Part shown: piece after piece, positions 55,691 to 64,000 of the stretch
Numbering within the stretch: the first letter of the stretch is position 1
How the letters are laid out: the number at the start of each line of letters is the position of its first letter
Assembly: GCF_022758295.1 (NCBI RefSeq)
Contig: NZ_JALDWJ010000007.1
Coordinates: 266,971-330,970, forward strand
Direction of reading: 5' to 3'
Source: Lysobacter sp. CFH 32150
GTDB lineage: Bacteria; Pseudomonadota; Gammaproteobacteria; Xanthomonadales; Xanthomonadaceae
Length of the DNA stretch: 64,000 nucleotides
The notes under the pieces: model-generated
The model's input: the letters and a program-made list of their open reading frames with translations, nothing else
What the model was told of the DNA's origin: nothing
The model's database searches: none
Position numbers and translations under genes: made by a program

Positions 55691-57664
55691 TCAGCGAACG
55701 CCGAAGCTCGTGCTGGCGGTGGCGGAAGCCCCGCTGCTGGTGGCGTCCGCGCGCACTTGATAGGTGCCAATCGCCGCCTTGCCTTTGCCCAGCTTGTAGG
55801 TGCTACGGGCATAGCCATCGAGACCGGAAACGGCATTCAGCACTGTCGTAGCGCCGCCCGGCAGACTTAGGGTGAACTTGACGCTGGCACCGCTGACCGG
55901 CCCGCTGCCATTGCGGACTAGTGCACTCATGTACACGGTCTCCGCGCGCAGATAGCTCGTCTTGTCGGTGCCGATCGTCGCGCTCAATATCACCGGAGCC
56001 GCAACGGTGTATGTGGTTGACGCGCTGGCCGTATGCGTGGCTCCCGCCGGACTGCTGGTGCCCACGGCCAGGCCATAACTGCCAGCCGCGGCCGTGGCGG
56101 GCGAGGTCACGGTCAGTGTTGCGGTGCCGCTGGTGCCCGGGCTCAGGCTGAGGTTGCTGACCGACAGGTTGCCAGTCCAGCCGCTCGGCAAGCTGCGAGC
56201 CAGATTGAACGTCGTGGCAGAACACCCGCTGCTGTCCCGATTGGTCAGACTGATCGAATAGTTCAACGTCGTGCCCGCCGCGCCACTGGTCGGCCCTGCC
56301 AGTGACAGGGACGGAGCGGCGCGCGTGCAGACCGGAGGCGGCGCACCGCCAACGGTGACATCGATGGTAGCCGCACTGCTGGAAAGGGACACCACGGTGA
56401 AGGAAACATTGGCCACCGCATCCACATAGGTCTGACCGACGGCCAACGCGCCATCCAGCATGTCGGTAGAGGTGGTATTGCTGAGGCCTGGATGCATGTC
56501 GAGCTGGTACATCGAATCGCGATCGCCCTCGCTCGCCACTCGCACCATCACACCACTGGTGAGGTTGCCCGCATCCGCGAGTACGACATCGAAGCCCGTC
56601 GGCTGGCGGTATTCAAGGTAATACCAGCGCGTTCTACCGAGGCTGTCGACACCACCCGGCACCTTGACCGCCTTCGCCCCGACGCTGGAAGAAGAATACG
56701 GTTCGATGGCAAAGCGGCCGCTGGCGGATGCAGTGAGGATCGGCGGCGAAATGCCATCGTTGAGCCAGCCCAATTGCTCCTTGGCAAACGCGCTGAAATG
56801 CCCGGACCGGTAGCCGCCCATCATGTCGGCGACGTCGCCATACGACGACTCGCGGCAGGTGTCGCCGAGCGGACTCAGATCGCAATCCAGTGAATGTGCG
56901 TGGTTCAGGCCGTAGTTGTGGCCGATCTCATGACCCACCACCCGCAGCGTCGCCGCAGCTGCACCGTTGATGTAGGTCTTGGTCACGCCGCCGAACCCTT
57001 GTGTGGCCAACCCATCCCAGCCGCAGGTGTCGACTCTCGGGAAGAAATAAATCCGGCGGGTGTAGCTGGACAGGTCGCCTCCGGCGGCGACCACCGCCTT
57101 GTCGGCTTCGGTGTACCACTTCACGGGATCGCACACGGCCTTACTCAGCGGCAATGTGTAGTAGCCGAACGTCTGGCCACTGAACCAGGTCTGGCCGAAC
57201 GAGCTTTCACGATAGTGTTCACTGACGGTCGACAGGACGAGTGTGTTCGCGGCGGCCGGCGTGATCGGTTGCGTGGTGTCGTCCTGGAAATTGACCAGGA
57301 TCACCGCGACTTTCTGTTCACCCAAGGTGTTCGGCAGGACAGTAGTGAGTGCTTCGACGCTGCCGGCCTGGGCGCTGTCCAGCGTGAGATATTCGCCTTG
57401 CACCTCACCGCGCACACGCACGCGCGTGCCGCTGAGCAGCGTCGTCGGCTTGCGGCTGAACTTCAGTTCGACGCGACCGTGCTCGGTCTTGAGGAAATGG
57501 CGGGTGACGCTGTGGCCGTCGGCGTAATCCTCGACCAGTACGTCGAGTTCGCCTTCCAGCGCAACAGGCTTGGCAGCGTGGGCGGCACCGGCCATCAGGC
57601 CGGAGAGGAGCAACAGGTTTGCAGTAAAACGACCTGCGTGGCGAAACGCGCGGGACAAATGCAT
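55691..57664 (-). CDS. secreted gametolysin-like (M11) zinc metalloprotease, copy 1
   Basis: A 657-residue protein with a signal peptide (...LLLLSGLMAGAAHAAKP). An N-terminal region of about 110 residues (YADGHSVTRHFLKTEHGRVE) precedes the M11-type catalytic domain (about 115-330), with the extended zinc site HEIGHNYGLNHAH at 245-257 and MMGGYRSGHFSAFAKEQLGW. Two C-terminal beta domains follow: a NEW3-like one (CTRAAPSLSLAGPTSGAAGT) and an Ig-like one (TDKTSYLRAETVYMSALVRN). It is likely secreted to digest extracellular protein. It is a paralogue of 58714-60714; the upstream leader is shared. Confidence 0.9.
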   Translation of the reverse strand: MHLSRAFRHAGRFTANLLLLSGLMAGAAHAAKPVALEGELDVLVEDYADGHSVTRHFLKTEHGRVELKFSRKPTTLLSGTRVRVRGEVQGEYLTLDSAQAGSVEALTTVLPNTLGEQKVAVILVNFQDDTTQPITPAAANTLVLSTVSEHYRESSFGQTWFSGQTFGYYTLPLSKAVCDPVKWYTEADKAVVAAGGDLSSYTRRIYFFPRVDTCGWDGLATQGFGGVTKTYINGAAAATLRVVGHEIGHNYGLNHAHSLDCDLSPLGDTCRESSYGDVADMMGGYRSGHFSAFAKEQLGWLNDGISPPILTASASGRFAIEPYSSSSVGAKAVKVPGGVDSLGRTRWYYLEYRQPTGFDVVLADAGNLTSGVMVRVASEGDRDSMYQLDMHPGLSNTTSTDMLDGALAVGQTYVDAVANVSFTVVSLSSSAATIDVTVGGAPPPVCTRAAPSLSLAGPTSGAAGTTLNYSISLTNRDSSGCSATTFNLARSLPSGWTGNLSVSNLSLSPGTSGTATLTVTSPATAAAGSYGLAVGTSSPAGATHTASASTTYTVAAPVILSATIGTDKTSYLRAETVYMSALVRNGSGPVSGASVKFTLSLPGGATTVLNAVSGLDGYARSTYKLGKGKAAIGTYQVRADATSSGASATASTSFGVR

Positions 57665-57905
57665 TGGCGGCACTACCGATGTGGAGGGATCAGGACGCCA
57701 GCCATCCAGGCCGGTGCCGGACCGCTACCGCGTTCCGGACTGGATCCGGGGGGATCCGTTCCGATACCTCCTTGCATCGTCAGCGGATGCGCACCTCCCC
57801 AAAAACCGCGCGCATCCGACGGGGGCATGATCGCGATCACCCCGGTGCCGGACCGAGGCCTGGTTCCCAGTTCGGGTCACCCTCACAACTGCAAACCGTG
57901 CGTCG
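57665..57905 (-). promoter_or_regulatory. duplicated 5' leader of the M11 protease gene, copy 1
   Basis: About 240 bp upstream of the start codon match 60715-60955. The most conserved core on the minus strand is CGCATCCGCTGACGATGCAA followed by GGAGGT and then GGATCCCCCCGGATCCAG. A hairpin (GGATGCGC/GCGCATCC) precedes it. An ATG in this core opens a short frame (MQGGIGTDPPGSSPE) seen in both leaders. The promoter itself was not identified. The remaining 64 bp to the Dph6-like start hold no feature I can name. Confidence 0.5.
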
Positions 57906-57969
57906 TTTGGCATTCCGTCAGGTTCACGCCGACACGGCACAATCGGTTATTTCCATCACTGAGGACGTC

Positions 57970-58650
57970 ATGCGTACACCGGTTCTACTGTCCTGGAGCG
58001 GCGGCAAGGACGCGGCGTGGACGCTGAATGCGCTGCGCCAGCGCGACGATGTCGACGTGGTCGGCCTGCTCACCACGGTCACGGCTGAATACGAGCGCAT
58101 CGCGATGCACGGCATCCGCCGCGAGATCCTGCAGGCACAGGCACAAGCCGCCGGCGTTCCGGTCATCGAAGCCGTGATCCCACCGCAATGCGACAACGCG
58201 ACCTATGAAGCTGCATTCGCCGCGGCGTTGGGCACGGCACGGCAACGCTGGCCAGCGCTGGACCGCATCGCGTTCGGCGACCTGTTCCTCGCCGACGTGC
58301 GCGCATGGCGCGAAGCGTTGTGCGCGCGGCTCGGCTGGACGCCGCTGTTCCCGTTGTTCGGCAGCGATACGACGGCGCTCGCACACGAGATGATTGCTGG
58401 CGGTCTGCGCGCAACGCTGTGCTGCGTCGATACGCAGCAGCTGGACGCGTCTTTCAGCGGGCGCGAATTCGATGCCGCACTCCTCGCGGACTTGCCAACA
58501 GGCGTCGATCCTTGCGGCGAGAGCGGCGAATTCCACACCTGCGTCCATGCCGGGCCGATGTTCGCGCAACCGCTTGCCCTCACCGCCGGCGAACGCGTGT
58601 TGCGCGACGCGCGCTTCGCTTACACCGACTTCAGCCTGGCAGCGCACTGA
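57970..58650 (+). CDS. Dph6-related ATP pyrophosphatase (PP-loop)
   Basis: A 226-residue protein of the adenine nucleotide alpha-hydrolase fold. The PP-loop is VLLSWSGGKDAAWTLNALRQ (SGGKDA). EYERIAMHGIRREIL, RIAFGDLFLADVRAWRE and DPCGESGEFHTCVHAGPMF fit the diphthine-ammonia ligase-like family (MJ0570-type). Bacteria lack diphthamide, so the substrate is another compound. The ATG at 57970 follows GAGGACGTC. It lies between the two protease genes, convergent with copy 2 and divergent from copy 1. Confidence 0.87.
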   Translation: MRTPVLLSWSGGKDAAWTLNALRQRDDVDVVGLLTTVTAEYERIAMHGIRREILQAQAQAAGVPVIEAVIPPQCDNATYEAAFAAALGTARQRWPALDRIAFGDLFLADVRAWREALCARLGWTPLFPLFGSDTTALAHEMIAGGLRATLCCVDTQQLDASFSGREFDAALLADLPTGVDPCGESGEFHTCVHAGPMFAQPLALTAGERVLRDARFAYTDFSLAAH

Positions 58651-58666
58651 CGCCGACAAAGAAAAA

Positions 58667-58692
58667 GGGCGATGGAGTTGCCTCCACCGCCC
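58667..58692 (-). terminator. bidirectional terminator between the Dph6-like gene and protease copy 2
   Basis: GGGCGATGGAG and CCTCCACCGCCC pair around TTG. On the minus strand the stem is followed by CTTTTTCTTTG, a good T-rich tail for the protease gene. On the plus strand only CTGTTCTT follows. Confidence 0.75.
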
Positions 58693-58713
58693 CTGTTCTT
58701 ATTGCCTGTTTTT

Positions 58714-60714
58714 TCAGAGCACGCTGAATGTCGTGCTTGCCGTCGCGGTGTTGCTACCGCTGGTGGCGTCGGCGCGCAGCTTATAGCTGCCGATCGCGCT
58801 CTTGCCCTTGCCCAGGGTGTAGCTGCTGCGGGCGTAACCATCGCTGCCGCTGGTCGCATTGATCACCGCGATGCTGCCATTCGGCAAGGTCACCGAGAAC
58901 TTCACGCTCGCGCCGTTGACCGGCACGCCGTTGTTCTTCACCAGCGCGATCAACGACACGATCTCGGCCCGCACGTAGCTGGCCTTGTTGGTGCCGACGA
59001 TCCCGGTCAGCGTGCCGCTGCTCGCTGCAGCGACGGTGTACGTGGCCGCGGCATTGGCGGTATGGGTGCTCCCCACGGTGCTGCTGCTGCCGGCGCCGAT
59101 GCCATAGCCAGCGGCCGTGGCGGTGCTCGGCGACGTCACCTTCAACGTGGTGCTGCCGGTGGTACCGGGGCTCAGGCTCAGCGTGGTGGCGGTCAAGGTG
59201 CCGGTCCAGCCCGTGGGCACGCTCCGGGCGAGGTTGAACGTCGTCGCCGCACACGCGCTGCTGTCCCGGTTGGTGAGGCTCAGCGTGTAGGTGACCAGGC
59301 TGCCGGCGGCAACCGCGGCCGTCGGGCCGCTCAGCGTCAGCGTCGGGGCGGCACGGGTGCAGGTCGGCGGGGGCGTGGTGCCGCTCAAGGCGACGTCGAC
59401 GGTGGCGCCAGTGGTGTCGGCCGAAGCAAGCGTGATCGAAACCTTGGCCGTCGCGTCCGTGTAGCTGCGGCCGACCGCGAGGGCGCCGTCGCCGAGTTCG
59501 GTGTAGGTGCTGGTGGACGTACCCGGCGTCATGTCGAGCTGGTAGCTGGACTCGCCGTCGCCTTCGGTGGCGGTACGGATGATCACGCCTTTGGTCAGGT
59601 TGCCGGTGGTGCCGAGCGTGGCGTCCGCGCCGATCGGCTGGCGGTATTCGACGTAGTAGAACATCGGCCGGCCGCTGGCATCGGTGCCGCGCGGGATCTT
59701 GATCGCCTTCGGACCGACGCTGCTGCTCGAATACGGTTCGATCGAATAACGGCCGCTGGTGCTGGCGGTGTGGATCGGCGGCGAAATGCCGTCATTGAGC
59801 CAGCCCAGCATTTCCTTCGCGAACGGGCTGAAATGACCGGCCTTGTTGTTGCCCATCATGTCCGCGCCATCGCCGTACGGCAGCGAGGTGCAGGTGTTGC
59901 CCAACGGGGCCACGTCGCAGTCATAGGCGTGCGCGTGGTGCAGGCCGAAGTTGTGGCCGATTTCGTGCCCGACGGTGAGCGTCGCGAACGAGCCGTTGGC
60001 CCAGGCCCGGGTTGAACTACCGCCGACGTTGCCAAGACCGGCCCACGTGCAGGCGTTGCGCGGGAACATGTAGACCCTGCGGTTGAAACTGGTGATGTTG
60101 GCACCGGCGGCAGTCGCGGCCGCATCCGCCTTGGCGGCAAGGCCGCTCGGATCGCACACCGTCTTGCTCATCGCGATCGTGTAGTAGCCGAACACCTGGC
60201 CGTTGAACCAGGTCTGTCCGAACGAGCTTTCCTTGTAGTGATTGTTGAGGGTGGTGAACACGAGGGTGTTCACATCCGCCACCGCCTTCGGCTGCGTGGT
60301 GTCGTCCTGGAAGTTGACCAGGATCACCGCGACCTTCTGTTCGCCCATGGTGTTGGGCAGCACGGTCACGAGCGCTTCGACGCTGCCGGCTTCGGCACCA
60401 TCCAATGCGAGCACCTCACCCTGCACCTGGCCACGCACGCGCACGCGGGTTCCGCTGTGCAGCGTGGTCGGCTTGCGGCTGAACTTCAGCTCGACGCGGC
60501 CGTGTTCGGTCTTCAGGAAATGGCGGGTGACGCTGTGGCCGTCGGCATAGTCCTCAACCAGCACATCCAGTTCGCCTTCCAGCGCGACTTTGGCGGCATG
60601 GGCGGGTGCTGCGGCGCTGGCGCCGGTCGAGACGCCGGCGACCAGGCCGGAAACAAGCAACACGGTTGCAGTAGAGCGACCAACGTGGCGGAACGCGCGG
60701 GACAAGTAGTGCAT
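58714..60714 (-). CDS. secreted gametolysin-like (M11) zinc metalloprotease, copy 2
   Basis: A 666-residue paralogue of the protease at 55691-57664, with the same architecture. The signal peptide is STATVLLVSGLVAGVSTGAS. The zinc site is HEIGHNFGLHHAHAYDCD, and GADMMGNNKAGHFSPFAKEM follows. The NEW3-like domain begins CTRAAPTLTLSGPTAAVAAG and the Ig-like domain GTNKASYVRAEIVSLIALVK. The zinc-site spacing is identical; GLNHA is replaced by GLHHA. It is likely a tandem duplicate that has diverged, with the Dph6-like gene in between. A terminator follows. Confidence 0.9.
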   Translation of the reverse strand: MHYLSRAFRHVGRSTATVLLVSGLVAGVSTGASAAAPAHAAKVALEGELDVLVEDYADGHSVTRHFLKTEHGRVELKFSRKPTTLHSGTRVRVRGQVQGEVLALDGAEAGSVEALVTVLPNTMGEQKVAVILVNFQDDTTQPKAVADVNTLVFTTLNNHYKESSFGQTWFNGQVFGYYTIAMSKTVCDPSGLAAKADAAATAAGANITSFNRRVYMFPRNACTWAGLGNVGGSSTRAWANGSFATLTVGHEIGHNFGLHHAHAYDCDVAPLGNTCTSLPYGDGADMMGNNKAGHFSPFAKEMLGWLNDGISPPIHTASTSGRYSIEPYSSSSVGPKAIKIPRGTDASGRPMFYYVEYRQPIGADATLGTTGNLTKGVIIRTATEGDGESSYQLDMTPGTSTSTYTELGDGALAVGRSYTDATAKVSITLASADTTGATVDVALSGTTPPPTCTRAAPTLTLSGPTAAVAAGSLVTYTLSLTNRDSSACAATTFNLARSVPTGWTGTLTATTLSLSPGTTGSTTLKVTSPSTATAAGYGIGAGSSSTVGSTHTANAAATYTVAAASSGTLTGIVGTNKASYVRAEIVSLIALVKNNGVPVNGASVKFSVTLPNGSIAVINATSGSDGYARSSYTLGKGKSAIGSYKLRADATSGSNTATASTTFSVL

Positions 60715-60955
60715 TGGCGGGGCTACCAGGTAATGGAGGGACGGGGCCGTCGGCCATCCAGGCCGGCGCCGGGTGCGCCTGCGCGCATTCCGGGCTGGAT
60801 CCGGGGGGATCCGTTCCGACACCTCCTTGCATCGTCAGCGGATGCGCACCTTCCAAAAGACCTGGCGTATCCGACGGGGGCCATCATCCGGATCGATCCG
60901 GAGCCGAACCGATGACTGGCTCTCAGTTCACGGCGCCCTCACAACCGTGAAACGT
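60715..60955 (-). promoter_or_regulatory. duplicated 5' leader of the M11 protease gene, copy 2
   Basis: This matches 57665-57905, with the best conservation in the core CGCATCCGCTGACGATGCAA, GGAGGTGTCGGAACGGATCC and the CCGGATCCAG that follows. The hairpin stem upstream is weakened by one mismatch. A short frame again starts in the core (MQGGVGTDPPGSSPE). The rest of the 340-bp gap to 61055 carries nothing I recognise. Confidence 0.5.
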
Positions 60956-61055
60956 GCACTGGTTCGCACTATGAAAATTCCCCTGTCGACGCTGCACCAT
61001 CGACCGTATCCGTGTGCTAGGCGCCTAAATTGGCGCACTCCATTCCACCGCGTGC

Positions 61056-63806
61056 TCAACCCGTGTTCTGGATGCCCGCCGCGATGCCGTTGACGGTGGC
61101 GATCAACGCCTGCTGCAAGGCACCGTCGGGGCGATCAGCGGCGCGCCAGCGCGCGAGCAACTCGACCTGCAGCAGGCTGATCGGATCGACGTAGGGATTG
61201 CGCAGGCGGATCGACTGGCGCAGCCGCAGGTCGCCAGCCAGCAATTCGTCGCTGCCCTTGATCGCAAGCACCGCCGTGCGCGTGCGCTCGAACTCGGCGG
61301 CGATCCCGGGATGGAAGCGCGCGTGCAGATCGACCGGTGACGGCTGGCTGGCCAACAGCCGGCTGGCCAACAGTGAGTAACGCTCGAAGATGCCCGGGTC
61401 GGATTTCGCCAGCACCATCTCGACGTCGTCGATCAGCGTGTCGAAGAACGGCCAGTCGCGCGCCATTTCCGCCAGGGCCTCGCGGCCATGGCGCTGCAAT
61501 GCGAGTTCCAGCGCGGTGCCGACGCCGTACCAGGCGGTGAGCCCGGAACGGTTCTGCGACCACGCGAAGACCCACGGGATGGCACGCAGCGACCCGACAT
61601 CACCGCTACCGGCACGCTTGCTCGGACGCGAACCGATGCGCAGGCGCTCGATCACGTCGATCGGGGTCGCCGCGCGGAAATACGCGGGGAAGTCCGGGTC
61701 CTCGTGCACGAGTGCGCGGTAGTGCGCGCGTGCATCGCGGGCCAGTTCGGTAGCGATGCCGCGCCACGGCACCTCGCGAGGTTCCGGCGGCCGCGGCCGC
61801 AGTGTCGCGCGCAGCACCGCGCCCGTGGTCTGTTCCAGGTTGCGCAACGCGAGTGCGCGGATGCCGTACTTGCGATGGATCACCTCGCCCTGCTCGGTCA
61901 CGCGCAGGAACCCGTCGACCGACCCGCGTGGTGCGGCGATCACCGCGCGCTCGGTCTTGCCGCCGCCGCGGCTGATCGAACCGCCGCGACCGTGGAAGAA
62001 AGCGATGCGCACCCCGCTCTCCTGCGCCAAGGCAGTCAACGCGACCTGCGTCTGTTGCAGCGCCCAGCGCGAAGCGACGATGCCGCCATCCTTTGCACTA
62101 TCGGAATAACCCAGCATCACCACCTGCCGATCGCCGCGTGCTGCCAGATGCGCGCGGTAAATCGGATCGGCGAACAAGGCGTGCAAGGTGTCGGCGGCGG
62201 CATCGAGATCGTCCACGGTCTCGAACAGCGGCGCGACATCCAGTGGCACGCGGTTGTCGGCATCCATGCACCCGGCAATCCGGGCCAGCGCCAATACCGC
62301 CAACGCATCGGCAGCGCTGCGACTCATGCTGATGATGTACGGACCGAACGCACGCGCACCGTAGCGCTGTCGCGCAGTCGCGACCGTTCGGAACACATCC
62401 AGCGTGGCACGTGCAGCGGCGTGATCGGGCACGGCGGCAGGTTCGCTGCCGTCGAGCAGCCGATGTAGTCGCGCTGCGCGTTCGTCCACGCTGCGCTGCG
62501 ACCAGCGCGCGTCATCGAACACCGCCGCCAGGGCCGCATCGTGGGAAGCCGAATCCTGGCGCAGGTCGAGGCTCGCCAGGTGAAAACCAAAACACGCCGC
62601 GCGTCGCCGCAAGCGCTGCACGGCGAAACCGCCCGCGCGCGCGCCACGATGCGCGCGCAGGCTGTCCTCGATCAGGGTGAGATCAGCGCAGAACTCAGCG
62701 GCATCGGCATACCCGCCAGGCATCTCGTCCGTGGTCGCCGTCAAGCGCCCCCACATCAGGCTGAGCAGGTTGCGATACGGCATGTCGGCGTGGCGCGGCC
62801 GCAGTTTCTCCGCCGCCTCCGGCAACAGCTTGCGATAGGCATCGATGCGCGCGAGCAAGGCTTCGGAGACGCCAACCCGCGTCAAGGACTGGCTCAACAC
62901 TTCACCGAGCGCCACCAGATCGCGCTGATACGCGGCCAGCACAAGCTTGCGTTGACCGGCGAGCGTGGCGGCAATGGTGTCGGCACCCACGTTCGGGTTG
63001 CCGTCCATGTCACCGCCCACCCAACTGCCGAATCCCAGCACATCCGGCAACGCCGGCGCGTCGACGCAGTGTTCGCGCAGCGCCTCTTCGAACACTTCGT
63101 AGAACACCGGCAACACGCGATACAGCACGTCCGACAGGTAGTAGCCGACGTGGCTGAACTCATCGGCCACGCTCGGCTTGGCCGGTGGTGCCTCGGCGGT
63201 CTGCCAGCTCGTGGACAAGGTCTGGCGGATGCGTTCGCGATCGGCGCGACGCTCGGCCGGCGTGCGGCTGCGGTCGATGTCGGCGACCAGTCCGCGCACG
63301 ATCTCGCGCTCCTTCTTCAACAGCACGCGACGCACCGCTTCGGTCGGATGCGCGGTGAATACCGGCTCGATGCGCAGGCGCGGCAGCAGTGCCGCGAGTT
63401 CGTCGGCGCCTACGCCCTGCTCCACCAGCGCACCGATCACATCGCGCAGGCCGCCGGGCTGCGCACCCGCACCCTGGCGTTCGTAATCGCGGCGGCGGCG
63501 GATGCGATGCACGCGCTCAGCCAGGTTCACCGCCTGGAAATAGGTGGCGAACGCGCGCACCAGGTCGCTTGCCTGGTCGAGTTCGATGCCGGCGAGGGCG
63601 GCAGCAAGTTCCGCCACCGGCGCTTGCGCCTCGCGCCGGCGGATCGCGGCGCGGCGCAGGCTTTCGACCTCGACCAGGAATTCCGGCCCGCGTTGCTCGG
63701 CGAGGATTTCGCCAACCAGCGCACCGAGCATGTTGACGTCCTCGCGCAGCAAGGCGTCGGTGGGAGCGAGGTCGACTGTGCGCAGGGGCTCGGCTGCGAT
63801 GTTCAT
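61056..63806 (-). CDS. ppc: phosphoenolpyruvate carboxylase
   Basis: A 916-residue enzyme that fixes bicarbonate onto PEP to give oxaloacetate, replenishing the TCA cycle. Conserved landmarks: RIEPVFTAHPTEAVRRVLLK (catalytic His), GSWVGGDMDGNPNVGADTIA, VVMLGYSDSAKDGGIVASRW and IAFFHGRGGSISRGGGKTER. The end reads NPYVDPISLLQVELLARWRA ... TVNGIAAGIQNTG. The length agrees with E. coli Ppc (883), with a slightly longer N-terminus. The ATG at 63806 is preferred over an upstream frame that runs into the palindromic element. It lies 59 bp downstream of that element. Confidence 0.96.
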   Translation of the reverse strand: MNIAAEPLRTVDLAPTDALLREDVNMLGALVGEILAEQRGPEFLVEVESLRRAAIRRREAQAPVAELAAALAGIELDQASDLVRAFATYFQAVNLAERVHRIRRRRDYERQGAGAQPGGLRDVIGALVEQGVGADELAALLPRLRIEPVFTAHPTEAVRRVLLKKEREIVRGLVADIDRSRTPAERRADRERIRQTLSTSWQTAEAPPAKPSVADEFSHVGYYLSDVLYRVLPVFYEVFEEALREHCVDAPALPDVLGFGSWVGGDMDGNPNVGADTIAATLAGQRKLVLAAYQRDLVALGEVLSQSLTRVGVSEALLARIDAYRKLLPEAAEKLRPRHADMPYRNLLSLMWGRLTATTDEMPGGYADAAEFCADLTLIEDSLRAHRGARAGGFAVQRLRRRAACFGFHLASLDLRQDSASHDAALAAVFDDARWSQRSVDERAARLHRLLDGSEPAAVPDHAAARATLDVFRTVATARQRYGARAFGPYIISMSRSAADALAVLALARIAGCMDADNRVPLDVAPLFETVDDLDAAADTLHALFADPIYRAHLAARGDRQVVMLGYSDSAKDGGIVASRWALQQTQVALTALAQESGVRIAFFHGRGGSISRGGGKTERAVIAAPRGSVDGFLRVTEQGEVIHRKYGIRALALRNLEQTTGAVLRATLRPRPPEPREVPWRGIATELARDARAHYRALVHEDPDFPAYFRAATPIDVIERLRIGSRPSKRAGSGDVGSLRAIPWVFAWSQNRSGLTAWYGVGTALELALQRHGREALAEMARDWPFFDTLIDDVEMVLAKSDPGIFERYSLLASRLLASQPSPVDLHARFHPGIAAEFERTRTAVLAIKGSDELLAGDLRLRQSIRLRNPYVDPISLLQVELLARWRAADRPDGALQQALIATVNGIAAGIQNTG

Positions 63807-63863
63807 GGCCGCAGCGTAGCGCACCGTTGCCGCCGTGGCGCGAGCGGTTACGGCCGAAACCAA

Positions 63864-64000
63864 GGCCTGTTAACGCTCTCCGAGCAGGTCGCGCCGGGCC
63901 TGAGGGTGTGCGAGGCAAGGAAGAGCGAGGGCGCGTATGTCGATACGCAACCGAGCGATGACGCGGCATCGCGCGTCCTCAGGCCCGGCCCTCCGGGTTG
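63864..64000. repeat. 265-bp multi-hairpin element, copy 2 (cut by window edge)
   Basis: This is the reverse complement of the right half of 40677-40941: GGCCTGTTAACG, AGCAGGTCGCGCCGGGCCTG, GCGAGGCAAGGAAGAGCGAG and CGCGTATGTCGATACGCAAC are all shared. It stops at the window end in GGCCCTCCGGGTTG, exactly where the other copy continues into its long stem. The end nearest ppc is the same end that abuts the SGNH gene. Confidence 0.85.

Overview
The window comes from a high-GC gammaproteobacterium, most likely of the Xanthomonadaceae/Lysobacteraceae (order Lysobacterales). Three things point there: integron attC-like sites of the Xanthomonas type, GTAG/GTGG-type REP palindromes with a resident RAYT transposase, and gene content such as gametolysin-like secreted metalloproteases, an ECF sigma/Ser-Thr kinase pair, AlaA next to RsgA, and a three-domain Grx4 protein. 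No rRNA, tRNA or CRISPR array was recognised. This placement is an inference, since no database search was possible.

Region 1 (1-19 kb) is accessory-rich. It opens with an integron-like fragment without an integrase: attC-like sites at 163-221 and 1357-1416, a truncated one at 1891, and two cassette-like genes. A periplasmic catalase/ankyrin pair, an isochorismatase-family hydrolase and a NnrU-family membrane protein follow. An ECF-like sigma factor overlaps the start of a large kinase-TPR protein, and two exported proteins lie downstream (a Ca-binding-loop protein and an EEP-fold lipoprotein). Then come a HipA-like kinase/DUF3037 pair, a second NnrU copy (about 96% identical; direct repeats of about 820 bp bound 8.8 kb), a PilZ protein and a class-3 lipase. 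The intergenic spaces here hold many small hairpins of two related families (ends GGGACGGAGG and GGGGTCAGAG). I did not see them beyond about 19 kb.

Region 2 (17.8-25.5 kb) is a candidate defence/addiction island, much of it visibly lower in GC. It carries a DUF2971 protein, a putAbiC-like membrane protein, a two-TM unknown, an XRE-ImmA antitoxin with a DUF4411 PIN-like toxin, a serine hydrolase, an AraC regulator and a RelE-type TA pair of the HI1419/HI1420 kind.

Region 3 (25.5-44 kb) is mostly core: aceE, a RAYT with flanking REPs, four glycosyltransferases, maeB, a polytopic membrane protein, a DUF1704 (MATCAP-like) protein, rsgA, alaA, an SGNH hydrolase/methyltransferase pair, a polysaccharide deacetylase and Grx4. 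A 265-bp multi-hairpin element with 31-bp inverted ends lies between alaA and the SGNH gene. A second copy begins upstream of ppc at the right end of the window.

Region 4 (44-64 kb) holds small metabolic and regulatory genes (DUF924, VOC, AraC, GFA, AMP nucleosidase) and two overlapping exported amidohydrolases, the second with a repeat inserted in frame into its signal peptide. DUF1761, DegV and LuxR genes follow, then a secreted repeat-domain protein and two gametolysin-like proteases with duplicated 5' leaders flanking a Dph6-like ATP pyrophosphatase. The window ends with ppc.
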